Source: Pseudocoprococcus catus (lineage in GTDB: Bacteria > Bacillota > Clostridia > Lachnospirales > Lachnospiraceae). From it: a DNA stretch of 64,000 nucleotides. Below, piece after piece: positions 52,883 to 61,194 of this stretch. Both the position numbers and the translations under genes were made by a program. The number at the start of each line of letters is the position of its first letter. Within the stretch, counting starts at the first letter, position 1. The stretch covers positions 3,401,349 to 3,465,348 of the forward strand of contig NZ_LR698973.1 of assembly GCF_902381825.1 (NCBI RefSeq), read 5' to 3'. The notes beneath the pieces are model-generated. The model made no database searches, had not been told where the DNA came from, and saw only the letters and a list, made by a program, of their open reading frames with translations.

Positions 52883-53440
52883 ATGAAATGGATGATTGCA
52901 TCAGATATACACGGCTCGGCCGCTTATCTGGAAAAGTTGCTTGAGGCTTACAAACAGGAAAAGGCAGATCGGATGCTGTTGTTAGGTGATCTTTTATATC
53001 ATGGGCCCCGCAATGATTTGCCGGAGGGATATCAGCCAAAAAGAGTTATTGAACTTTTGAATGGAATGAAAGACGATATTCTCTGTGTCCGGGGAAACTG
53101 CGAGGCGGAAGTTGATCAGATGGTGTTGGAATTTCCGGTGATGGCAGAATATGTAATTTTGACAGCGGGTACGCGGATGATTTTTGCAACCCATGGGCAT
53201 GTTTTCAATGAGAAAAATCTGCCGCCGCTGCATAAAGGTGATATTCTTTTGCACGGCCATACCCATGTGCCGAAGTGTGTGGCGCATGAGAATTATATTT
53301 ATATGAATCCGGGTTCGGTATCCATCCCGAAGGAAAACGGTTATCATGGGTATATGACTTGGGAAGGATCGGATTTTGTCTGGAAAGATCTTGAAGGACA
53401 TGTTCAGCTGTATAAGCATCTTGAAGATGAAACAGTATAA
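52883..53440 (+). CDS. YfcE/MJ0936-type phosphodiesterase
   Basis: A 185-aa metallophosphoesterase with all five blocks: SDIHGS, LGDLLYHGPRN, RGNCEAEVD, FATHGH and LHGHTHVPK. YfcE-type enzymes act on phosphodiesters in vitro; natural substrate unknown. ATG 52883 follows GGAAGGAG. A terminator follows at 53444-53469. Confidence 0.9.
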   Translation: MKWMIASDIHGSAAYLEKLLEAYKQEKADRMLLLGDLLYHGPRNDLPEGYQPKRVIELLNGMKDDILCVRGNCEAEVDQMVLEFPVMAEYVILTAGTRMIFATHGHVFNEKNLPPLHKGDILLHGHTHVPKCVAHENYIYMNPGSVSIPKENGYHGYMTWEGSDFVWKDLEGHVQLYKHLEDETV

Positions 53441-53443
53441 AAT

Positions 53444-53469
53444 AAAAAGACTCTTTCGGGAGTCTTTTT
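53444..53469 (+). terminator. Terminator after the phosphodiesterase gene
   Basis: AAAAAGACTC, loop TTTC, GGGAGTCTTTTT. Confidence 0.88.
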
Positions 53470-53520
53470 GTGTATATTAAACTGTGCTATAATCAGGAGT
53501 ATGAAAGGGAGGTGTTCGAA

Positions 53521-53991
53521 GTGAAGTTATTGTTTAAGCAGCGTTTGTTTTCATGGTTTGACAGTTATGATATATATGATGAAACGGAACAGACGGTTTA
53601 TGTTGTTAAAGGGCAGTTGGCTTGGGGACATTGTCTGAAGATTTTCAGTGTTTACGGTGAAGAAGTCGGGACAGTCAAAGAGAAGGTGTTGACATTGCTT
53701 CCGAAGTTTGAAGTCTATGAAAAAGAAAGATATATTGGCTGCATCCAGAAAGAATTGACATTTTTGAAACCGAAATACGATATTGATTTTAACGGCTGGC
53801 ATATCGAGGGCGGTTATATGGAATGGGACTATACGATTGTTGGATCGGGCGGACAGAGGATTGCTGCAATTTCGAAGGAGCTTTTTCATATGACGGACAC
53901 TTACGTGATGGATATCGTGAATCCGGAAGATGCATTATATGTGCTGATGTTTGTTCTGGCGATAGATGCAGAGAAGTGTTCAAGAAATTAA
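53521..53991 (+). CDS. LURP-one-related family protein
   Basis: A 156-aa protein of the LURP-one/YxjI type (tubby-like beta-barrel): FKQRLFSWFDSYDIYDE, VYVVKGQLAWGHCLKIF, EVGTVKEKVLTLLPKFEVY and MDIVNPEDALYVLMFVLAIDA. It is usually a small soluble protein that may bind membrane lipids; role in bacteria unknown. The start is GTG 53521, 8 bp after GGGAGG; the frame open to 53470 lies in the preceding terminator. Confidence 0.82.
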   Translation: MKLLFKQRLFSWFDSYDIYDETEQTVYVVKGQLAWGHCLKIFSVYGEEVGTVKEKVLTLLPKFEVYEKERYIGCIQKELTFLKPKYDIDFNGWHIEGGYMEWDYTIVGSGGQRIAAISKELFHMTDTYVMDIVNPEDALYVLMFVLAIDAEKCSRN

Positions 53992-54190
53992 ATACGGCAT
54001 TCAGAATGAAAATCATCTGCTGGAATAAATCCGGCGGGTGTTTTTTAGTTGGGTGTCGTTTTATCCCTTATTGTGTCGTATTTTGTAGAGAAGCCGATAT
54101 TGATTTTACAAACGGCAGCGGTCAGTAAAAAGTGTGGCTAGTAAACCTGATAAAGGTGAAAAAAGGGTTAGAGGATGCACTATCTTGATT

Positions 54191-54224
54191 ACCTATTGAC
54201 ATAGTGGGTAAATAGGTATATCAT
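54191..54224 (+). promoter_or_regulatory. suf operon promoter with overlapping inverted repeat
   Basis: TTGACA (54196-54201), 17 bp, TATCAT (54219-54224). ACCTATT (54191-54197) is exactly inverted as AATAGGT (54211-54217), straddling the -35 and spacer. A binding protein here would block polymerase. The first gene of the operon is an Rrf2 regulator, so autoregulation is likely. Confidence 0.65.
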
Positions 54225-54256
54225 ACACATAGAAACAGGAAAGGAATGAATGTAGG

Positions 54257-54679
54257 ATGATAATGATTTCTTCAAAGGGGCGTTATGCACTGCGGGTCAT
54301 GACGTATCTGGCGGTCAATGCAGACCGGGAGTTTGTACCACTGAAAGAGATAGCGGAAGCGGAGAGTATTTCTCTGAAGTATCTTGAGAGTATTGCCAGA
54401 ATGCTGTCAAAGGAACACTATATTGAAGGAACCAGCGGCCGAGGCGGCGGTTATCATCTGACCAGAAAGCCGGAGGCATATAAAGTCGGTGACATTCTTC
54501 GATTGACCGAAGGAACACTGGCACCTGTATCCTGTCTCAAGGATAATGCAGAACCTTGCGGGAGAGCAGAGCTTTGCTGCACGCTGCCAGTATGGCAGGG
54601 ATTGTCGAATGTTATCACAGATTATCTGGATAATATGACACTGGCTGATGTGGCTGGGAAGGGCCGTTTCGATGAATAG
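54257..54679 (+). CDS. Rrf2 family regulator, IscR/SufR-like
   Basis: A 140-aa winged-helix regulator: ISSKGRYALRVMTYLA, IAEAESISLKYLESIARML (recognition helix region) and GTSGRGGGYHLTRKPE. Cysteines C93, C101, C107 and C108 lie where IscR binds its [2Fe-2S] cluster (C-x7-C-x5-CC, not the C-x5-C-x5-C of IscR). It probably senses Fe-S status and represses the downstream suf genes, 78 bp away. Ribosome site AAAGGAA is rather distant. Confidence 0.88.
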   Translation: MIMISSKGRYALRVMTYLAVNADREFVPLKEIAEAESISLKYLESIARMLSKEHYIEGTSGRGGGYHLTRKPEAYKVGDILRLTEGTLAPVSCLKDNAEPCGRAELCCTLPVWQGLSNVITDYLDNMTLADVAGKGRFDE

Positions 54680-54757
54680 ATGCAGATAACACAGGAAAAT
54701 ACAGCATAATAATACAGCATAATTATAATAGAGAAGAAACAAGTAGGAGGCATAAAA

Positions 54758-55513
54758 ATGTTGAACAAGCAGTTATTGAATGTAAAAGATTTATATGTTG
54801 ATGTTGAAGATAAAGAAATCCTTCATGGCGTGGATCTGTCCATTGGTGAAGGGGAGACGCATGTTTTGATGGGACCGAACGGTACAGGTAAGTCTACCCT
54901 CGGTTATGCACTGATGGGCAATCCACGTTATACTGTGAAGTCCGGCGAAATCTGGTTTAAAGGCAAGAATATTACGGCGGAACCAGTCAATGAGCGTGCC
55001 AAAGACGGTATTTTTCTTTCGTTCCAGAATCCGCTTGAGATTCCAGGCGTGACACTGAGTTCCTTTATTAGAAATGCACTGGAACAGAAAACCGGCAAGA
55101 GAATCAAACTGTGGGATTTCAAGAAAGATCTTGAGAAGACAATGGCTATTTTGCAGATGGATCCGTCTTATGCGGAACGTGATCTGAATGTGGGCTTTTC
55201 CGGCGGTGAGAAGAAGAAGGCAGAAATCCTTCAGCTTCTGATGCTTAAACCTTCACTGGCCATCCTTGATGAGACAGACTCTGGCCTGGATGTGGATGCA
55301 GTACGTACAGTTTCAGCAGGTATTGAAGAATACCAGAAGACATGCAAAGGCAGTTTAATTGTTATTACACATAGTACAAAAATTCTGGAAGCACTGCATG
55401 TGGATTATACCCATGTCATGGTTGAAGGCAGGATTATCAAGACTGGAGATGCATCCCTTGTTGAAGAGATCAATGAAAAAGGATTCGGAAGTTATGAAAC
55501 TCAGGAGCAGTAA
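54758..55513 (+). CDS. sufC: Fe-S assembly ATPase SufC
   Basis: A 251-aa ABC-type ATPase of the SUF complex: GPNGTGKST, SFQNPLEIPGV, GFSGGEKKKAEILQ and LAILDETDSGLDVDAVRTV, the last with the SufC-specific ETDSGLD. It drives conformational change in SufB-SufD. Ribosome site TAGGAGG. Confidence 0.96.
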   Translation: MLNKQLLNVKDLYVDVEDKEILHGVDLSIGEGETHVLMGPNGTGKSTLGYALMGNPRYTVKSGEIWFKGKNITAEPVNERAKDGIFLSFQNPLEIPGVTLSSFIRNALEQKTGKRIKLWDFKKDLEKTMAILQMDPSYAERDLNVGFSGGEKKKAEILQLLMLKPSLAILDETDSGLDVDAVRTVSAGIEEYQKTCKGSLIVITHSTKILEALHVDYTHVMVEGRIIKTGDASLVEEINEKGFGSYETQEQ

Positions 55514-55541
55514 AAGCGGCGTGGGAAAGGAGTGACTGACG

Positions 55542-56948
55542 GTGAAAGAAAAGAGTCAAGTTGAAGATATAGATAGAAGTATATATGATTTTAAAGATGA
55601 TGAAAAAGACGCATACAGGATTAAAGCAGGACTGACGCCGGAAATCGTGCAGAAATTGTCCAAAGAGAAACATGATCCTGCATGGATGGAACTTTTTCGT
55701 CTGCATTCTCTTCAAATTTACAATGAGATGGCAGTGCCGGATTGGGGGCCATCTATAGAAGGCTTGAATATGGATCAGATTGTTACTTATGTCAGACCGA
55801 ATACAAAGATGAAGGCTAAGTGGTCCGATGTACCGGAAGATATCAAGAATACATTTGAACGTCTGGGTATTCCTGAAGCAGAGAGAAAGTCCCTGGCCGG
55901 TGTCGGTGCCCAGTATGATTCCGAGCTGGTTTATCACAATGTCCGTGAGGAAGTCGCTGCACAGGGTGTTGTCTATACAGATATGGAGAGTGCATTGACC
56001 GGTGAATATGCAGATATGGTGAAGAAGCATTTTATGAAGCTGGTGAAGCCGACAGATCATAAGTTTGCAGCGCTTCATGGAGCAGTCTGGTCAGGCGGAT
56101 CCTTTGTATATGTACCGAAGGGTGTTTCTGTTGAAATCCCGCTTCAGTCATATTTCAGATTAAATGCTCCGGGTGCCGGTCAGTTTGAACATACACTGAT
56201 CATCGTGGATGAGGGTGCAGATCTGCATTTCATCGAGGGCTGTTCAGCTCCGAAATATAATGTTGCCAATCTGCATGCCGGATGTGTGGAGCTTTTTGTG
56301 GGCAAGAATGCAAGACTCCGTTATTCGACGATTGAAAACTGGTCCAAGAACATGTACAATCTGAACACAAAGAGAGCATTGGTAGAAGAAGGAGGTACCA
56401 TTGAATGGGTATCCGGTTCCTTTGGTTCACATGTTTCCTATCTGTATCCGATGAGCATTCTCAAAGGCCGTGACTCCAAGATGGAATTTACAGGCATTAC
56501 ATTTGCCGGCAAAGGCCAGAATCTGGATACCGGTGCCAAAGTTGTTCATATTGGAGAAAATACAAGTTCTTATATTAATACTAAATCTATTTCAAAGGAT
56601 GGCGGTATCAGTACATTCCGTTCATCCGTTGTTGTGAATAAAGGAGCAGAAAGCGCGAAATCTGCAGTTTCCTGCCAGTCTTTGATGCTGGATTCGGAAT
56701 CCAGATCAGATACGATCCCTGCCATGGATATCCGTACCAAGAATGCTAATGTAGGTCATGAAGCACAGATCGGCAGTATCAGTGACGAGGCTGTTTTCTA
56801 TCTGATGTCCAGAGGCATGAGCGAGGAAGATGCAAGAGCATGCATCGTCAGTGGATTTGCGGACAACGTATCAAAGGAGCTGCCTCTTGAGTATGCACTT
56901 GAGATGAACAATCTGATTCGACTTGAAATGAAAGGCAGTATTGGATAG
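55542..56948 (+). CDS. sufB: Fe-S assembly scaffold SufB
   Basis: A 468-aa scaffold subunit. WSGGSFVYVPKGVSVEIPLQ, FIEGCSAP, TIENWSKNMYNLNTKRA and GHEAQIGSISDEAVFYLMSRGMSEEDA are hallmarks; the cysteine of EGCSAP and a late C in AVSCQSLM are candidate cluster ligands. Start GTG 55542 is 9 bp after GAAAGGAG. Confidence 0.96.
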   Translation: MKEKSQVEDIDRSIYDFKDDEKDAYRIKAGLTPEIVQKLSKEKHDPAWMELFRLHSLQIYNEMAVPDWGPSIEGLNMDQIVTYVRPNTKMKAKWSDVPEDIKNTFERLGIPEAERKSLAGVGAQYDSELVYHNVREEVAAQGVVYTDMESALTGEYADMVKKHFMKLVKPTDHKFAALHGAVWSGGSFVYVPKGVSVEIPLQSYFRLNAPGAGQFEHTLIIVDEGADLHFIEGCSAPKYNVANLHAGCVELFVGKNARLRYSTIENWSKNMYNLNTKRALVEEGGTIEWVSGSFGSHVSYLYPMSILKGRDSKMEFTGITFAGKGQNLDTGAKVVHIGENTSSYINTKSISKDGGISTFRSSVVVNKGAESAKSAVSCQSLMLDSESRSDTIPAMDIRTKNANVGHEAQIGSISDEAVFYLMSRGMSEEDARACIVSGFADNVSKELPLEYALEMNNLIRLEMKGSIG

Positions 56949-56967
56949 GGTAAAGGAGGATTTGAAG

Positions 56968-58035
56968 ATGAAAGAGAATGAGACATTAAAGATTAATCCG
57001 CTGCCATCCAAAACATGGTACTGGCTCCATTTAAATGATACAACAGTGAAATGGAATGGGGATGTGCAGCCTTGCATGGTGATGGCAGAAGAGCCGGAAC
57101 AGGTATCTGAAGCCGGTTTGAATATAAAGGAAATGACAACAGGCGTCGGCGCTGAGGCGGATGCGATATTTGAGGATGAGAATCTTCCGATTTTACAGTT
57201 TACAGCAAAGGCAGAAGCCGGTGACAGAGTCATCAGACTGGATATCAGCAGTGAAGATAAGGAGAATGCAGCGGGAACTGTTTATATTGCAGCGGAAGAA
57301 AATGCCCGTGTGACAGTGATTGAGAAGTTTACATCCGGCAAAAAGGCTCAGAGCGATCTGGCATTCAGAACAAAACTTTATGCTGGGAAAAACAGCACGA
57401 TTCGTCTGATACAGATCAATATGCTGGATGAAGGACAGAGATTACTGAACGCAGTAGGTTCTGTCTGCGACGAGACAGCAAAGCTTGATGTTCTTCAGAT
57501 GTTTGTCGGCAGAGGTGATGTATATAACGGCATTCAGACAGAACTGGAAGGCAACCAGTCTGAACTACATACGGAGATTGGCTATATTGGCCAGAAGCAG
57601 CAGACATTGGATATGAATCTGGTTATCAACCACTGGGGAAAGAAGACAAATTGTGACATTCAGGTAGACGGTACACTAAAAGATGCCGCAAAGAAAGTTT
57701 TCAGAGGTTCCATTGATTTTAAACGCGGTTCATCGGGATCCAAAGGTGCAGAAACTGAGAATGTACTGCTGCTTGGGGATGATGTGGAGAATAAGACGAT
57801 TCCATTGATTCTTTGCGCAGAAGAGGATGTAGATGGCAGCCACGGCGCAACCATTGGTGAACTGGATGAAGAAACATTATTCTATTTTGCGGCCAGAGGC
57901 ATCGATCAGGAGACAGCCGAGGATATTATGACAAAAGCAAAACTTGAAGTCCTCTACCAGCATATACAGGATGAAGAAACAGAAAGGATTGTAGCAGACC
58001 AGCTTACAAAGGTGATGAGCAATGACAGCCAGTGA
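56968..58035 (+). CDS. sufD: Fe-S assembly protein SufD
   Basis: A 355-aa SufB/SufD family protein. The C-terminal beta-helix carries DVYNGIQTELEGNQSELHTEIGYIG, KVFRGSIDFKRGSSGSKG and GSHGATIGELDEETLFYFAARGI. Start ATG 56968 follows AAAGGAGG by 8 bp. It overlaps sufS by 14 bp. Confidence 0.92.
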   Translation: MKENETLKINPLPSKTWYWLHLNDTTVKWNGDVQPCMVMAEEPEQVSEAGLNIKEMTTGVGAEADAIFEDENLPILQFTAKAEAGDRVIRLDISSEDKENAAGTVYIAAEENARVTVIEKFTSGKKAQSDLAFRTKLYAGKNSTIRLIQINMLDEGQRLLNAVGSVCDETAKLDVLQMFVGRGDVYNGIQTELEGNQSELHTEIGYIGQKQQTLDMNLVINHWGKKTNCDIQVDGTLKDAAKKVFRGSIDFKRGSSGSKGAETENVLLLGDDVENKTIPLILCAEEDVDGSHGATIGELDEETLFYFAARGIDQETAEDIMTKAKLEVLYQHIQDEETERIVADQLTKVMSNDSQ

Positions 58036-59239
58036 TTACAGAAAAGATTTCCCTCTTTTACAGAATGAGGATACGATTTATATAGATAATGCAGCAACAG
58101 CCCAGCGCCCGCAGGCTGTACTGGATGCAGTCAAGGTTTTTTATGAGACAGAAAATGCGAACCCGCTGAGAGGCTTTTATCCTCTCAGTCTGAAAGCTAC
58201 CGAGAGTTGTGAGAACGCCAGAGCGACAGTACGTGATTTTATTCATGCAACTTCCAAGAAAGAGATTATTTTTACAAGAAATACAACAGAAGGGCTGAAT
58301 CTGGTGGCCTACAGCTATGGCCTCAGCCATCTGAAGGCTGGAGATGAGATTGCGGTCACTATTATGGAGCATCACAGCAATCTTTTGCCATGGCAGATGG
58401 TGGCACGTCAGACCGGTGCTGAATTAAAGTTTATGGAGTGTGAAACTGATGGCACATTGACAGATGAAACGATTCAGACGGTAATCAATGAGAAGACAAA
58501 ACTGGTGGCAGTGGCTCAGGTATCCAATGTTCTCGGATGTGTCAATCCGATAGAGAAAATCGTGGCCCGCGCACACGAAGTAGGCGCAGTGGTTGTAATG
58601 GATGGTGCGCAGAGTGTACCGCATATGCCTGTGGATGTGCAGAAACTGGATGTGGATTTTATGGCATTTTCAGGGCATAAACTCATGGGGCCGATGGGAA
58701 TCGGTGTATTATATGGCAAGAAAGCATTGCTCGAAGAAATGCCGCCATTTCTCACTGGCGGCGAAATGATAGATTCCGTAACACGAGAAGGGGCAGTATT
58801 TGCGGAATTGCCGTATAAATTTGAGGCCGGAACAGTGAATGCAGCAGGTGCCGCAGGGTTGGGTGCTGCAATCGATTACCTTAATCAGGTTGGTTTTGAT
58901 TTTATTCAGGAGCAGGAACTGGCATTGACACGCCGTGCCATGGAGGGACTTTCAAAGATACCGCATGTACATGTGATGGGCTCAGAAGATCCGGCAAACC
59001 ATACAGGTATCGTATCTTTTACAATAGAGGGTGTTCATCCACACGATGTCAGTGAGATCCTTGCTTCAGACGGCATTGATGTTCGTGCCGGTCACCACTG
59101 TGCTCAGCCGCTTCTGACCTATCTTGGTGTTCATTCTTCGACAAGAGCAAGTTTTATGTTTTACAATACATTGGATGAAGTGGATGCTTTTGTGAAGAGC
59201 GTTGCTGGCATAAGAAGGAGAATGGGATATGGAGAGTAG
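58022..59239 (+). CDS. sufS: Cysteine desulfurase SufS
   Basis: A 405-aa group II cysteine desulfurase (PLP). YIDNAATAQRP, the PLP lysine in FSGHKLMGPMGIG, EAGTVNAAGAAGLGAAIDYL and the persulfide cysteine in RAGHHCAQPLL. It supplies sulfur to SufU/SufB. Overlaps the genes on both sides. Confidence 0.96.
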   Translation: MTASDYRKDFPLLQNEDTIYIDNAATAQRPQAVLDAVKVFYETENANPLRGFYPLSLKATESCENARATVRDFIHATSKKEIIFTRNTTEGLNLVAYSYGLSHLKAGDEIAVTIMEHHSNLLPWQMVARQTGAELKFMECETDGTLTDETIQTVINEKTKLVAVAQVSNVLGCVNPIEKIVARAHEVGAVVVMDGAQSVPHMPVDVQKLDVDFMAFSGHKLMGPMGIGVLYGKKALLEEMPPFLTGGEMIDSVTREGAVFAELPYKFEAGTVNAAGAAGLGAAIDYLNQVGFDFIQEQELALTRRAMEGLSKIPHVHVMGSEDPANHTGIVSFTIEGVHPHDVSEILASDGIDVRAGHHCAQPLLTYLGVHSSTRASFMFYNTLDEVDAFVKSVAGIRRRMGYGE

Positions 59240-59672
59240 AAGTTTTTATAATGAAATATTGACAGAACATAATCTGCGGCCGGAGTATAAACATGATCTG
59301 CCGGATGCCAATATTGTTCTGGAAGGAGTCAATCCAAACTGCGGAGATGATATTTTTCTGAAATTGAAAGTTGAAAACGATGTCATTGAGGATGGTGCCT
59401 TTGTAGGAGATGGATGTGCCATTTCCCAGGCATCCGCAGACATTATGCTGGGGATGATCCTTGGAAAAACAAAGGAAGAGGCATTGAAGCTTGGTGACAT
59501 GTTCCTGCGTATGATTCAGGGAGAAGCGACGGATGAGGAAATCAATCAGTTGGAAGAGGCTTCTGCATTGAAAGATATCGCCCATATGCCTGCCAGAGTA
59601 AAGTGTGCAGTCTTGGGTTGGCATACATTGGATGAGGCTTTCAGGAAAGCCAAAGAAAATTCTGTTTCATAA
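59229..59672 (+). CDS. sufU: Sulfur transfer protein SufU
   Basis: A 147-aa zinc-dependent sulfur acceptor for SufS. The zinc ligands are visible in VNPNCGDDIFL, GDGCAISQASADIML and RVKCAVLGWHTL. The characteristic SufU insertion between the second and third cysteine regions is present. Last gene of sufCBDSU. Confidence 0.95.
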   Translation: MESRSFYNEILTEHNLRPEYKHDLPDANIVLEGVNPNCGDDIFLKLKVENDVIEDGAFVGDGCAISQASADIMLGMILGKTKEEALKLGDMFLRMIQGEATDEEINQLEEASALKDIAHMPARVKCAVLGWHTLDEAFRKAKENSVS

Positions 59673-59727
59673 GGACAGAGAATGCCGGATATGGTAGAAT
59701 AGAGAAAAAGCAAGGAGGCAACAGATA

Positions 59728-60357
59728 ATGTATGAAGAAGTTCAGGTTTTAACTCACAGCAGTATTCGTATAGCAGGAAATCAGATCATTTATTTTGATC
59801 CATTTCATGTGGAGGCAGAAACCCATGATGCTGATATTATTTGCGTGACCCATGAACATTTTGATCACTATTCACCGGAAGATCTGGCGAAGGTAAAAAA
59901 TGCAGCAACGATTCTTGTCTGTCCGAAGACAATGAAGGATTCATTGAACAACAGTGGTATTTCCGAGGAGTTTACAGAATTGGTAACTCCGGGAGATGAA
60001 CTGGAGATCAATGGTGTCAGGATTCAGGCAGTGCCTGCCTACAACATTGGCAAACAGTTTCATCCGCAGCAGAATCAATGGGTAGGTTATCTTGTGACAA
60101 TGAATGAGGTGACTTATTATATTGCCGGAGATACAGATATCAATGAGGATGTGAAGAAAGTTCAGTGTGATGTGGCGATGATTCCTGTTGGCGGAACGTA
60201 TACAATGACAGCAGAAGAGGCAGCCAAGCTGACAGAAATGATTCATCCGAAAGCTGCGGTACCGACACATTATGGTTCTGTAGCAGGCAAAGCTGAAGAT
60301 GGTCAGATATTTGCGGATTTACTAAAAGACAAAATCAATGTCATCTTAAAAATGTAA
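59728..60357 (+). CDS. MBL-fold metallo-hydrolase (UlaG-like)
   Basis: A 209-aa metallo-beta-lactamase fold hydrolase: THEHFDHYSP (HxHxDH with E), AGDTDIN and a late PTHYGS. Substrate unknown. Ribosome site AAGGAGG, 8 bp spacer. 55 bp after sufU, so it may be read with the suf operon or on its own. Terminator at 60392-60443. Confidence 0.85.
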   Translation: MYEEVQVLTHSSIRIAGNQIIYFDPFHVEAETHDADIICVTHEHFDHYSPEDLAKVKNAATILVCPKTMKDSLNNSGISEEFTELVTPGDELEINGVRIQAVPAYNIGKQFHPQQNQWVGYLVTMNEVTYYIAGDTDINEDVKKVQCDVAMIPVGGTYTMTAEEAAKLTEMIHPKAAVPTHYGSVAGKAEDGQIFADLLKDKINVILKM

Positions 60358-60391
60358 TACATATAAGAGATTTGCAAAACCTTGTAGATTT

Positions 60392-60443
60392 AAAGCGAAA
60401 CTGAAAGGCATATTTATTTGTATGCAGACAGTTTCGCTTTTTA
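60392..60443 (+). terminator. Terminator after the MBL hydrolase gene
   Basis: AAAGCGAAACTG / CAGTTTCGCTTT, perfect 12-bp stem, followed by TTATT. Confidence 0.88.
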
Positions 60444-60577
60444 TTAGTCAGAAAGAAGACAGAAATGTTTCTGCAGGAAGAGAGAAGAGGGGGAAGCCGT
60501 ATATAGTAGGTGAGTACACTTAAAAAGTATGAAAATTCTGAATGTTTAAAATTGAAAGATTAATATAAAGAAAACTA

Positions 60578-60606
60578 TTGACGTTTTAAAATAACTGTGT
60601 TACTAT
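60578..60606 (+). promoter_or_regulatory. Strong sigma-A promoter of the intergenic RNA
   Basis: TTGACG, 17 bp, TACTAT; start expected near 60613. Confidence 0.8.
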
Positions 60607-60612
60607 AAAGAC

Positions 60613-60988
60613 AACAAAGAGGAGATGCCTAACAGAAACAAAGGAAGTTTATTCCAGTATTAGACCAAGAGGATAGTTAGAAGTAGTCGAGTCTTAGAAC
60701 AGGAGGACGGTCCAATGGCATAAGAAGTCTTGATCAAATCGAATAATAATCTCTCACGAGTTTACATAGATGTCGTTAACAGCTATACATGTAACAGAGG
60801 AGATGATGATTATGAAGAAAGGCAGAGGCCCATAGTGGACATGCAAATTTATGAATAGGAGGTATAGTCCAAAAGGAACATAATTTATCCAATCGAATTC
60901 TATGAAAGTTGAAGGTGTATTAAATGAAATTACAGGAAATTCATTAAAAGCCCGGTCGAAGGAAGATTCATCGATCGGGCTTTTAATT
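60613..60988 (+). ncRNA. Structured non-coding RNA of about 370 nt, family uncertain
   Basis: A transcription unit with its own strong promoter and terminator but no credible ORF. Visible pairings: ATGCC (60625-60629) with GGCAT (60717-60721), CTAAC with GTTAG (60676-60680), GGAA-GTTTA-TTCC (60643-60655), GACC (60663) with GGTC (60709), a hairpin ATCTCT...AGAG (60749-60799) enclosing TTACAT/ATGTAA, and TGGAC (60836-60840) with GTCCA (60867-60871). Five purine motifs resembling Shine-Dalgarno sites are spaced through it (AGAGGAG, AGAGGA, AGGAGGA, AGAGGAG, TAGGAGGT). It does not match RNase P, tmRNA, 6S or SRP RNA as I know them. It might be raiA RNA or another large clostridial ncRNA; I cannot decide. 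Lies alone between an MBL gene and a degenerate gene. Confidence 0.8.
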
Positions 60989-60990
60989 TT
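60946..60990 (+). terminator. Terminator of the intergenic RNA
   Basis: AAAAGCCCGGTCGA / TCGATCGGGCTTTT: a 14-bp stem with one G-U pair and an 11-base loop, then AATTTT. Very strong. Confidence 0.92.
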
Positions 60991-61194
60991 GTATGTTCGA
61001 TTGGCGTGAATGAAGTTTATGAATTTGGATTATTGCTGGCGAAGAATATCAGAATCTGTCGAAGGGTGTCGAATGGGGGCAGAATGAAAAGAGAATTGAA
61101 CGGGAAATGGACTTGATTAATCAAATGACTGATGATAGTATGGTGGATACAGAGAAAAATATGTCTATAGAAATTCCTGAGGGAGAGGATAGAT

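Noticed and set aside
60803..60835. Peptide MMIMKKGRGP as a separate gene
   Set aside because: Only ten codons, and the ribosome-site spacing is poor for the first ATG; listed instead under the SD-like motif finding.
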